Assembly: GCA_900540095.1 (NCBI GenBank)
Contig: UQEO01000009.1
Span: forward strand, 1 to 36,670
Direction: 5' to 3'
Origin: an uncultured Collinsella sp.
GTDB lineage: Bacteria; Actinomycetota; Coriobacteriia; Coriobacteriales; Coriobacteriaceae
Length of the DNA: 36,670 bases
A program made the position numbers and the translations under genes. Within the stretch, counting starts at the first letter, position 1, and each line of letters opens with the position of its first letter. The notes beneath the pieces are model-generated. The model was not told the origin of the DNA. It did not search any database and saw only the letters and a program-made list of their open reading frames with translations. This document shows positions 16,385-23,721 of the stretch, piece by piece.

Positions 16385-17806
16385 ATGACCAACCCCATGC
16401 AGTTCCCCGACGGCTTTGTGTTTGGCGGCGCCACCGCCGCTTACCAGGTTGAGGGCGAGACCCGCACGCACGGCAAGGGCAAAGTGCCCTGGGACGATTT
16501 CCTGGCTGCTCAGGGTCGCTTCTCCCCCGACCCCGCAAGCGATTTCTACAACAAGTATCCGGTCGATATCGACCTGTGCCAGCGCTTCGGCATCAACGGC
16601 ATTCGCGTCTCCATCGCTTGGAGCCGCATCTTCCCCAACGGCACTGGTGAGATTAACCCCGAGGGCGTCTCTTTCTATCACGAGCTTTTCGCCACCTGCA
16701 ACAAAGCCGGCGTTATCCCCTATGTCACGCTCGATCACTTCGATACGCCCGAGGTCTTCTACCAGAACGGCGGCGAGGGCTTCCTGACGCGGACGACCAT
16801 CGATGCCTTTGTCGAGTACGCCAAGTTCTGCTTTGCCGAGTTCACCGAGGTCAAGCACTGGTTTACCTTTAACGAGATTCCCGCGACCGCCGAGGGCAGC
16901 TTTATCGTCGGCAACTGGCCGCACGGCGAGAAGTATCGCCTGGACAAGGCCTTCCAGCTCATGCACAACATGATGGTGGCCCACGCCAAGGCTGTCGTCG
17001 CCTTCCATGAGGGCGGCTTTGAGGGCGAGATCGGCATTGTCCAGAACCTGGAGCCCAAGTATCCCCTCAACCCCAACAATGCCGCCGACTGCGAGGCAGC
17101 TCGCATGGCCGACGTCATCAACAACCGCTGGGTACTCGACGCCACCTTCCGCGGCCACTATGCAGCCGATACCATGGAGGCCGCAACCAAGCTGGCCCAT
17201 ATCGCCGGCGGCGAGCTCGACGTCCGCGACGAGGACATCGCCGCGCTGACCGCCGCGCTCCCCTACAACGATTGCCTGGGCGTCAACACCTACAAGTGCC
17301 AGTTCCTGCGTGCCGCCGAGGGCGAAAACGACATCAACCACAATGGCACCGGCGACAAGGGCTCCTCGCGCTGGTTCCTCAAGGGCGTAGGCGAGGCATG
17401 CGTGCGCGAAGGCATACCCACCACCGATTGGGACTGGATCATCTATCCCGAGGGCCTCTACGACCTGCTGCTGCGCATTAAGAACGATTACCCCAACTAC
17501 AAGAAGATCTACATCACCGAGAACGGCATGGGCTATAAGGACGACTTCGAGGACGGCTTTATCGACGACGCCCCTCGCATCGACTATATGCGCCAGCATC
17601 TCGCATGGATCCTCAAGGCAATCGACGGCGGCGTAAACGTCGACGGTTACTTTGTGTGGTCGCTGCAGGACCAGTTCTCCTGGACCAACGGCTACAACAA
17701 GCGCTATGGCCTGTTCTACATCGACTTTGAGACCCAGAAGCGCTATCCCAAGGCAAGCGCGTACTGGTACAAGAACGTCGCGGAGACCGGCCTGCTTATG
17801 GCCTAA
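16385..17806 (+). CDS. lacG: 6-phospho-beta-galactosidase 3 (GH1, LacG-like)
   Basis: This 473-residue GH1 enzyme is closest to bgl1: GGATAAYQVEGETRTHGKGK is shared. The acid/base Glu164 is in TFNEI and the nucleophile is in YITENGMG. The phosphate loop FSWTNGYNKRYG is intact. Where bgl1 and bgl2 read LHHFD, this one reads LDHFD, a change next to the conserved His-Phe-Asp that lines the sugar pocket. The start is supported by AAAGGA six bases before the ATG. It is the second gene of the LacI3-controlled operon and ends in a strong terminator. The likely product is galactose-6-phosphate for LacAB; glucoside activity cannot be excluded. Confidence 0.9.
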   Translation: MTNPMQFPDGFVFGGATAAYQVEGETRTHGKGKVPWDDFLAAQGRFSPDPASDFYNKYPVDIDLCQRFGINGIRVSIAWSRIFPNGTGEINPEGVSFYHELFATCNKAGVIPYVTLDHFDTPEVFYQNGGEGFLTRTTIDAFVEYAKFCFAEFTEVKHWFTFNEIPATAEGSFIVGNWPHGEKYRLDKAFQLMHNMMVAHAKAVVAFHEGGFEGEIGIVQNLEPKYPLNPNNAADCEAARMADVINNRWVLDATFRGHYAADTMEAATKLAHIAGGELDVRDEDIAALTAALPYNDCLGVNTYKCQFLRAAEGENDINHNGTGDKGSSRWFLKGVGEACVREGIPTTDWDWIIYPEGLYDLLLRIKNDYPNYKKIYITENGMGYKDDFEDGFIDDAPRIDYMRQHLAWILKAIDGGVNVDGYFVWSLQDQFSWTNGYNKRYGLFYIDFETQKRYPKASAYWYKNVAETGLLMA

Positions 17807-17830
17807 CTTTTGCCGCATACCCCCTGTCGG

Positions 17831-17877
17831 CCGCATGCGAATCCCTCCACGGGTTCGCATGCGGTCTTTTTGTTTTT
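17831..17877 (+). terminator. Terminator of the EIICB-3/bgl3 operon
   Basis: CCGCATGCGAATCCC pairs with GGGTTCGCATGCGG and is followed by TCTTTTTGTTTTT. Confidence 0.9.
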
Positions 17878-17895
17878 GGTGAGCCCGTGCGGACC

Positions 17896-18037
17896 GTTTA
17901 TCTCGATCTGTAACATCTAGCAGGGATTTTCAATCCTAACTGTTATAGATTTAGACGAACGGGCGACCAGGGCTGAAAGATCTCAATCTGTAACACGTAG
18001 CCCACTTTTAACCGTCTAACTGTTACAGATCAAGACA
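17896..18037. repeat. Palindromic repeat array 3 (two units)
   Basis: Units lie at about 17896-17959 and 17979-18037, starting 83 bp apart. Both keep the TCTGTAACA/TGTTACAGA core, with one substitution in the right arm of unit 1 (TGTTATAGA). Loops are CAGGGATTTTCAATCC (A-like) and CCCACTTTTAACCGT (type B). The array sits between the bgl3 terminator and the fic promoter region. Confidence 0.82.
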
Positions 18038-18090
18038 ATAAGATAGTCAAATCCGAACTTTCCAAGCAGTTATGAACCATGGTTTCCAGT

Positions 18091-18165
18091 TTTCGGTATC
18101 ACGAACATACTTTCGGTATCATTTAATGGTATTATGATATCGAAAGTATGTTCGTGATACCGAAA
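18091..18165. promoter_or_regulatory. 32-bp inverted repeat upstream of fic
   Basis: The left arm (18091-18122) starts TTTCGGTATCACGAACATAC; the right arm (18134-18165) is its reverse complement with one mismatch in 32. The spacer is 11 bases, TTAATGGTATT. Each arm itself contains two copies of TTTCGGTATC (one altered in the right arm), so four decamer half-sites are present. The right arm runs into the AAAGGAG ribosome site of fic, whose ATG follows 8 bases later. It could be a multi-site operator for the Fic protein's own winged helix, or an mRNA hairpin that hides the ribosome site. Confidence 0.75.
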
Positions 18166-18173
18166 GGAGCCGC

Positions 18174-19406
18174 ATGCGCCAGTTCGATTACACCACAGTC
18201 CCAGCGGAACTCGAAGCAACTCCAATCACCAACCTCCTCCTCTCGATACGCGAGCATAAAGGCCGTCAGCTTGCTCTGAGTCAAGTCAAACCCGAGCTTC
18301 TATCGTCCCTAATGGAGGAGGCTAAGATCCAAAGCACCCGATCCTCCAACGGACTTGAAGGAATTGTTACCACCCAAAAAAGACTCAAAGCGATCATGGC
18401 GTATTCCGCCAAGCCAAGCTCCCGCGCAGAGGAAGAAATCGCTGGATACCGAGATGTGCTGTCGCTTATTCACGAGCAACACGATTCCATTCCCGTAACG
18501 CCATCGGTCATTCTGCAGTTGCATCGTGACCTCATGGCGCACACGGCAATCTCGTATGGAGGCCATTGGAAAGATGGCGATAACGAAATCGTCTCCATTG
18601 ACGATCAAGGTAATCGATTTGTGCGCTTTAGGCCCCCTTCGGCTCTAGCAACCCCGGGACTTATTAAAGAAGCCTGCCAGTCCCTCAACGATGCTTTATC
18701 TCGCCAAGTTTGCGATCCCCTCCTTATATCGCTCCGCTTTATCTTCGATTTTGTTAGCATTCATCCCTTCAACGATGGCAATGGCAGGATGAGCCGGCTC
18801 CTTACAACGCTGCTGCTCGAAAAGACTGGATACGATGTTGCGCGTTACATCAGCATCGAACGACTTATTGAAGACAACAAGGCGCTCTACTACAACGCCC
18901 TCGCTGCAAGCTCCACTGGATGGAATGAAAATCAAAACACCGAAGTACCCTTTATCCGTTTCATGCTCGGAACAACCCTGGCCGCCTACCGACAGCTCGA
19001 GCAGCGTACCTTAATTGAATCAAGCACTCGTCCCATGTCGAAGCAAGCGCGCATCGCCGTTCTATTTCAACAGAGACCCGGCGTCATTAAGAAATCCGAC
19101 ATCCGATCCAACTGCCCCGATATCAGCGAGGTCACCGTTAAACGAACCCTCGGTCAGCTTGTTAGTTGCAGCGCAATCGAAAAAACAGGAGCGGGTCGTT
19201 CGACAGGCTACATACTCAAAGACGTCCATGCTCTAGAACTATTCTTGCAATCCACAATACCCGATAGCGAGGCCGCAATAACAAAAGAGGCTCCAAAGGA
19301 TAAGCTCCTTGAACGTATAAACCACGCCGAGGATGAAAGCAAAGAGGGGCTCTATGAAGACTATGATTCATTCTCAAGGGACATAAAGACGAAATACGGA
19401 GTCTAG
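18174..19406 (+). CDS. Class II Fic family protein with C-terminal winged helix
   Basis: This 410-residue protein contains the Fic catalytic motif HPFNDGNGRMSR (residues 197-208), which in this family transfers AMP or a related group from a nucleotide to a target hydroxyl. The N-terminal inhibitory motif SNGLEG (Ser58...Glu62-Gly63) matches the (S/T)xxxE(G/N) signature of self-inhibited class II Fic enzymes. Residues about 283-345 form a winged-helix-like DNA-binding region. The C-terminal 60 residues are charged. AAAGGAG precedes the ATG. It stands alone, 3' of repeat array 3, with a large inverted repeat upstream. Codon use is less GC-rich than in the lac modules, suggesting separate acquisition. 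Target and role are unknown. Confidence 0.9.
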   Translation: MRQFDYTTVPAELEATPITNLLLSIREHKGRQLALSQVKPELLSSLMEEAKIQSTRSSNGLEGIVTTQKRLKAIMAYSAKPSSRAEEEIAGYRDVLSLIHEQHDSIPVTPSVILQLHRDLMAHTAISYGGHWKDGDNEIVSIDDQGNRFVRFRPPSALATPGLIKEACQSLNDALSRQVCDPLLISLRFIFDFVSIHPFNDGNGRMSRLLTTLLLEKTGYDVARYISIERLIEDNKALYYNALAASSTGWNENQNTEVPFIRFMLGTTLAAYRQLEQRTLIESSTRPMSKQARIAVLFQQRPGVIKKSDIRSNCPDISEVTVKRTLGQLVSCSAIEKTGAGRSTGYILKDVHALELFLQSTIPDSEAAITKEAPKDKLLERINHAEDESKEGLYEDYDSFSRDIKTKYGV

Positions 19407-19831
19407 TCATATCTCAGAATAGCCTCATCCTTGTTGCTCAAAGTTATTTGCGCGTCATTGTAAAGCGGTACCCCCGCGCCGGCAGGGGGGCAGATGTATC
19501 GCCTGCCGATCTTGCTGGAGTCGGCGATCAGATAGCGCGAGTCCGCTTTGCTAAAAGCGAGCTGCTGGATACGGCCCTCGTCCATGTTGGACGTGGACAC
19601 GTCGCCGTCCAGAATACCGTTGGCGCCGATAAACGCCGCATCGATGCCCAGCGCGCGCAGGGTATCCTCGGCCGTGGGCCCCACAAAGGCGGCGGTGCGG
19701 CGGCGGTACATGCCGCCCACCAGGCACAGCTCGCAATCCTCGCGCGCCTCGAGCAGGCTAAAGGCCGAAAGCGAATTGGTCACATAGATGAAAGTCAGCT
19801 TGTCGGTGACTCGGAGAGCGCCAATGCGATC
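19403..19831 (-). pseudogene. Decayed deoR copy (central fragment)
   Basis: The reading frame from 19782 (TNSLSAFSLLEAREDCELC) to about 19500 (SRYLIADSSKIG) is nearly identical to residues about 124-219 of the intact DeoR protein at 24060-24824. Most nucleotide differences are synonymous. Just before TNSL the frame carries a DeoR-like but different stretch (RVTDKLTFIYV) and then an in-frame TGA at 19832-19834; no helix-turn-helix part is present. After SSKIG the sequence diverges and ends at a TAG overlapping the fic stop region. It is a remnant, truncated at both ends, in the same orientation as the intact gene 4.7 kb away. Confidence 0.85.
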
Positions 19832-19875
19832 TCACGACGGTTGCGCGCATTGTCTCAATTAGATACTCAACGAAA

Positions 19876-19910
19876 TACGGCCCCGCAGCTCAATAAGCTG
19901 CGGGGCCGTA
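19876..19910 (-). terminator. Terminator of EIICB-4
   Basis: A perfect 15-bp stem TACGGCCCCGCAGCT/AGCTGCGGGGCCGTA with a 5-base loop lies 36 bases past the EIICB-4 stop on the minus strand. The following T-run is short (ATTTCG). Confidence 0.75.
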
Positions 19911-19945
19911 CCATACACCGACGAATCAACGACGAAGTGCATCCA

Positions 19946-21640
19946 CTATTTGGCCAGCTCCTGAACGATCCAGTCAATTGCACCTTCGGGATCGTTGGTA
20001 AGGTCGATATACTCCTTGCCCCTTGTGGTGAGCAGTTTAATTCCAAGGCGATCGGTATCGGCCTTCATAGCGTCATAGTACATGCGTGCCTGGGGCGCCA
20101 GAACAATCACGTTGTACTGATCCATCGTCTCATAGTGGCTTCCGTACGCACCGGACTGAGAAACCAGATCGATACCCTTAGCAGCGGCACCTTCGCGAAG
20201 AGCATTTGCCAAGAGAGTCGAAGTGCCGGCACCCTGGCAAAGCACAAGCACGCGGATCTGCTCCGCCTTGTCCTTTACCGCCTCGAGAGCTTTTGCGACA
20301 TTTTCCTGTGCGGCAATAGCATCTGCATCCGAGGTTCCTGCAGTCTCCTTTGCAGACTCTTCCAAACAAAGCTGATGGTCATACGCCTTGCAGAACGGAT
20401 AGTAAATCACAAAGTCAACGACCAACAGCACTGCCATCAATACGAGAGAACGCAGATCGAGACCCGTGGTGAGGAACGCACCAATTGGGCCGGGAAGCGC
20501 CCACGGCATGGTATACATGGGGGCGTTCATTCCAATGACGTCAATGAAAAATTTACCGATAATGGCGTTGACCATAGGAGCCACTAGGAAGGGCACGAAC
20601 ATATAGGGATTGAGAACAATCGGCATACCGAAGATAACGGGCTCGTTAACTCCAAAAATCACCGGGATAATCGATGCCTTGCCCATGGCTTTAAGCTGCT
20701 TGGAGCGCATAAACATGATCAGGATAATAGGAACGATGAACGTGCAGCCAGAACCGCCCAGACCGCCGATGAAGCTTGTAAAGTCCTGCGTGAGAGCAAT
20801 TGACGGGTGTCCACCTGCTTGGAAAACCTCAAGATTGGTAACGGTATTGCCGTAGAGCGCAGCATTGATCGGACTCATGACAACCGAAGCACCGTGGATA
20901 CCCATAAATTGGAAAAGCGCGACCGCGCCTTCGATAAGCGCCATGCCAGGATAGGTGTCGACCGCGGAGAACAGCGGCGAGATGAGAGCGGATACCAAAT
21001 TGGCGAACGGCACAGCAAGCAGCTTGCGGCTCGCAAGATCGATAAAAGCGCACGCAAGGATCGAAAACCCAAATGCAAAGATATCACGAAAACTCTGCGC
21101 AATAGAGCCAGGGACCTCTTTGGGAAGCTTGATCGTCACATTATGGCTAATGCACACCTTATAGATATTAACGGTCAAGAATGCGGCTACGAACGCAGCG
21201 AGAAAACCCTTGGTTCCCATATAGCCGGTTTCAAAAACAGATGTATCTGCTCCGCCAATCGAGACAACATCGTTCGTCACCGATAGCAAGAGCATGCCGC
21301 ACATGGCACAAACCATGCACGAGGTGGGGTTGAGAGATTTACCCGAAGGCATGCGACGGTTCATCGACATGGCAAGTGAGCTCGCCGTGGTGCCGGCCAC
21401 CATAATGCCAAGAAGTCCCATGGTATATGCATAGATTTTATTGAAGAAATCCAGCACCTCAGACGGAAGCGTGATGCCTACATAGGCAGGGAGCGTCGAA
21501 AGAAGAAGGAACAGGCTCGAGAACAGCACAATTGGCATATTCGAGAGAAAGCCATCCTTAATCGCCACCAGATAAATGTTCCTCGAGATTTTGTCGAAGA
21601 GAGGCTGGTGTTTTTCAAGGAATTTGACGATAGCGTCCAT
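19946..21640 (-). CDS. Lactose/cellobiose-family PTS EIICB permease 4
   Basis: This 564-residue EIICB starts at the ATG at 21640 (MDAIVKFLEKHQ), which has AAAGGA six bases upstream; an in-frame ATG ten codons earlier lacks support. The EIIC domain has GIHGASVVMSP where the paralogues have GIHGPSVV, and NEPVIFGMPIVLNP where they have NEPLLF. The EIIB phosphocysteine is Cys468 in LCQGAGTSTLLANAL. The linker is short (about 425-460). These EIIC changes and its different neighbours (a DUF7916-like protein and a GntR regulator rather than LacI and GH1) point to another substrate. Base composition is more A/T-rich than permeases 1-3. It has no own IIA. Confidence 0.88.
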   Translation of the reverse strand: MDAIVKFLEKHQPLFDKISRNIYLVAIKDGFLSNMPIVLFSSLFLLLSTLPAYVGITLPSEVLDFFNKIYAYTMGLLGIMVAGTTASSLAMSMNRRMPSGKSLNPTSCMVCAMCGMLLLSVTNDVVSIGGADTSVFETGYMGTKGFLAAFVAAFLTVNIYKVCISHNVTIKLPKEVPGSIAQSFRDIFAFGFSILACAFIDLASRKLLAVPFANLVSALISPLFSAVDTYPGMALIEGAVALFQFMGIHGASVVMSPINAALYGNTVTNLEVFQAGGHPSIALTQDFTSFIGGLGGSGCTFIVPIILIMFMRSKQLKAMGKASIIPVIFGVNEPVIFGMPIVLNPYMFVPFLVAPMVNAIIGKFFIDVIGMNAPMYTMPWALPGPIGAFLTTGLDLRSLVLMAVLLVVDFVIYYPFCKAYDHQLCLEESAKETAGTSDADAIAAQENVAKALEAVKDKAEQIRVLVLCQGAGTSTLLANALREGAAAKGIDLVSQSGAYGSHYETMDQYNVIVLAPQARMYYDAMKADTDRLGIKLLTTRGKEYIDLTNDPEGAIDWIVQELAK

Positions 21641-21708
21641 AACACATCCTTTCATGATTCCCGGGCACACAACGATTTATCCGGACTCAACCGTCGTCGT
21701 CCCCGTTT

Positions 21709-21732
21709 GTATCCACTTATGTAAGTGAATAC
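21709..21732. promoter_or_regulatory. Palindrome upstream of EIICB-4
   Basis: GTATCCACTTAT-GTAAGTGAATAC is a 24-bp palindrome with one mismatched pair, about 70 bp upstream of EIICB-4. It is a candidate operator for the GntR/HutC regulator encoded at 22990. Confidence 0.45.
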
Positions 21733-21824
21733 GTTCTTGTGCGAAATGTAATATCATTTGCGCGATTTGTCATAACCAATTCTTTTTCCGCTTTTTCGAT
21801 ATGTCAAGAATTCAAATACTTATT

Positions 21825-21911
21825 CGGTGAACGGTAGTTGATTAATATAAGGTTTTCCCAGCTAAAGGCTATTTTTTCCGAGCAGTACAATAAGTTTGCA
21901 ACCGTTCACCG
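21825..21911. promoter_or_regulatory. Inverted pair of CGGTGAACGGT boxes between EIICB-4 and the DUF7916-like gene
   Basis: CGGTGAACGGT (21825-21835) and ACCGTTCACCG (21901-21911) are perfect inverted copies 76 bp apart, each pointing toward one of the two divergent genes. They match the ACCGTTYACCG box of the lac promoters. Confidence 0.55.
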
Positions 21912-21932
21912 ATTGGATATAACATATTGAAT

Positions 21933-21950
21933 ATATTGTTGTAACAATAT
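21933..21950. promoter_or_regulatory. Palindrome upstream of the DUF7916-like gene
   Basis: ATATTGTT-GT-AACAATAT has perfect 8-bp arms and ends 46 bp upstream of the gene. It is a candidate regulator site or part of the core promoter. Confidence 0.4.
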
Positions 21951-21996
21951 TAGAGACAATGTCACAAGCCTGTCGTTCTAGTCAAAGGAAGTAACA

Positions 21997-22917
21997 ATGC
22001 CCAAACGATTACTGAACATGTCCGCATCCGATTTTGCCGCCACGTCACCCATGGATCTAAAACAGGCAATTCTGGCTTCCGAGGGACGTACCATCATGGC
22101 GGAAAACGTACCCTCTTCCCAATTTCTCGGCGGCGTTACTAATGCAGAAATCGAACGTGCCGCAGGTGCCGACCTGCTTCTGTTTAACGCGCTCGATGTG
22201 TTCGATCCAGTTATTGCCGGTATTCCAGATGATCTCAATGAAAACCCGGTCACTTGGGTGAAGCGAGCATGCGGAAGGCCCATTGGCGTCAATCTGGAGC
22301 CAGTTGATAACGAGGCAGAGATGTCTGAATCCCGAACGGAAATCCCCATGGGTCGTCGCGTCTCTCCCAAGACCTTAGAAAAGGCTAACGAACTCGGATT
22401 TGATTTTATCTGCCTGACGGGCAACCCTGGAACCGGCGTCTCCAACGATGCAATCGCCCATTCGATTAAACTCTCCAAAGAGCATTTCAATGGCCTGGTC
22501 ATAGCCGGAAAAATGCATGGAGCGGGCGTTGCGGAACCTGTCATGACGCTCGAAATTGCGCGCAAGTTTGTTGACCTCGGCGTCGATATCCTTCTCGTGC
22601 CAGCCCCCTACACCGTCCCTTGCTTCCAAGAAGCAGACCTGCGCGCCATCGTAGACTTTGTACGATCCCACAACGTAGGCAAGTCAATTGAAGAGAAGGT
22701 TCTCGTCATGGCGGCGAACGGGACGAGTCAAGACTCCTGCGACAGCGAGACCATTAAGAAAATAGGCCTTGCAGCAAAAGCAGCCGGCGCTGACCTCCAA
22801 CATATCGGGGACTCCATGAACGGTATTTGCCTGCCCCAGAATATCTTCACGCTCGGACAAGCCCTTCGTGGATACAGGCATCAGATCGTCATGCTGAGCC
22901 GCTCTGTGATACGTTAA
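21997..22917 (+). CDS. DUF7916-like protein associated with a PTS
   Basis: This 306-residue soluble protein resembles a conserved family of unknown function (which I believe is DUF7916) often found beside PTS genes. It looks like a TIM-barrel-type enzyme: GADLLLFNALDVFDP, RPIGVNLEPVD, ICLTGNPGTGVSN and LVIAGKMHGAGV occur in order at spacings expected of barrel strands and loops. There is no signal peptide or membrane segment. AAAGGA precedes the ATG at the right spacing. It is divergent from EIICB-4 and followed 72 bp later by a GntR regulator, so it probably acts on the phosphosugar imported by that permease. The reaction is unknown. Family naming is from memory of sequence motifs. Confidence 0.75.
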   Translation: MPKRLLNMSASDFAATSPMDLKQAILASEGRTIMAENVPSSQFLGGVTNAEIERAAGADLLLFNALDVFDPVIAGIPDDLNENPVTWVKRACGRPIGVNLEPVDNEAEMSESRTEIPMGRRVSPKTLEKANELGFDFICLTGNPGTGVSNDAIAHSIKLSKEHFNGLVIAGKMHGAGVAEPVMTLEIARKFVDLGVDILLVPAPYTVPCFQEADLRAIVDFVRSHNVGKSIEEKVLVMAANGTSQDSCDSETIKKIGLAAKAAGADLQHIGDSMNGICLPQNIFTLGQALRGYRHQIVMLSRSVIR

Positions 22918-22989
22918 GGTTACCTTGCCCGCGTTACATCCCGACTGAGGCAACCATCAGGTATAACCAACATGCAAACTGAGGCTCTA

Positions 22990-23709
22990 ATGCTCGATAC
23001 ACACGAAAAACGGCCACTCTATTTACAGCTCACCGACGCGCTGCTCAAGCAGATCGTCGATGAATATCAAGCAGACGATAAACTTCCAACAGAAATGGAA
23101 CTCTGCGACGAATACGCCGTAAGCAGAACAACCGTCCGACTTGCCATGAGTGAGCTGGAGCGTCGTGGAAGTATCTATCGAATCCAAGGTAAGGGGTCGT
23201 TTGTTGCACCGAAACGCGTTAGCGAGCTCAATTCACTTTTAGACTTTGACTTTGCAAGCCATTGCGATGGCGTTGATCCAGATGCCATTACCAAACATTT
23301 CGGCGGCCTCACATCAGGTCGTCCAATTTCCGTAATGATGCTCCAACAATTTGGATGTCAAAGTCGCGACAAAATTCAGCGTCTTGAATTGACCTACGAA
23401 CTTGAAGGCAGCTTCATAGGCGCTGATACGTTCTTCATTTCAAAGTCGCGCGTTCCGAATAACCAGTTAGATTTTCAGGCATTTAGCAGAATCATGGACG
23501 ACTTGTCCAAGTCTATCCAATCTGTTAGGGAAAGCTATAGAGCACGTCAGCTTAGCGATTCCGAAGCCAGTAATTATGGTGTTGCAAAACTTCCGGTCAT
23601 CGAACTGACTCATTATGCTTACGACTCCGGAGGCAAACTAATCTCAATTGTCTGCCGCACCGTCTTAACTGGGCGAATCCCTTATCAAAACTTTATTTTC
23701 AAGTCCTAA
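22990..23709 (+). CDS. GntR/HutC-family transcriptional regulator
   Basis: This 239-residue regulator has an N-terminal GntR winged helix (about residues 10-72, with EYAVSRTTVRLAMSELERRG) and a C-terminal UTRA ligand-binding domain, the HutC subfamily layout that senses phosphosugars or similar metabolites. I chose the ATG at 22990, with GAGG five bases upstream; an in-frame ATG at 22972 is possible. It lies downstream of the DUF7916-like gene in the same direction and likely controls that gene and the divergent EIICB-4. Several palindromes in that intergenic region are candidate sites. Codon use is A/T-richer than in the lac modules. Confidence 0.9.
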   Translation: MLDTHEKRPLYLQLTDALLKQIVDEYQADDKLPTEMELCDEYAVSRTTVRLAMSELERRGSIYRIQGKGSFVAPKRVSELNSLLDFDFASHCDGVDPDAITKHFGGLTSGRPISVMMLQQFGCQSRDKIQRLELTYELEGSFIGADTFFISKSRVPNNQLDFQAFSRIMDDLSKSIQSVRESYRARQLSDSEASNYGVAKLPVIELTHYAYDSGGKLISIVCRTVLTGRIPYQNFIFKS

Positions 23710-23721
23710 TGTTCTTTTTCT

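Noticed and set aside
16736..16760. Loss of the active-site His in bgl3 (LDHFD instead of LHHFD)
   Set aside because: The invariant GH1 His is the one before Phe/Trp-Asp, which is kept; the changed position is variable in the family.
14432..17860. A 1142-residue antisense reading frame across EIICB-3 and bgl3
   Set aside because: It is a compositional shadow of GC-rich codons (Gly/Val/Asp-rich, no domains, no ribosome site); the opposite strand has two full conserved genes. Similar antisense frames at 4523-6169, 9532-10896 and 10902-12971 are rejected for the same reason.
18174..19406. Fic as the toxin of a Fic/antitoxin gene pair
   Set aside because: The inhibitory SxxxEG motif is inside the protein itself (class II) and no small antitoxin gene lies next to it.
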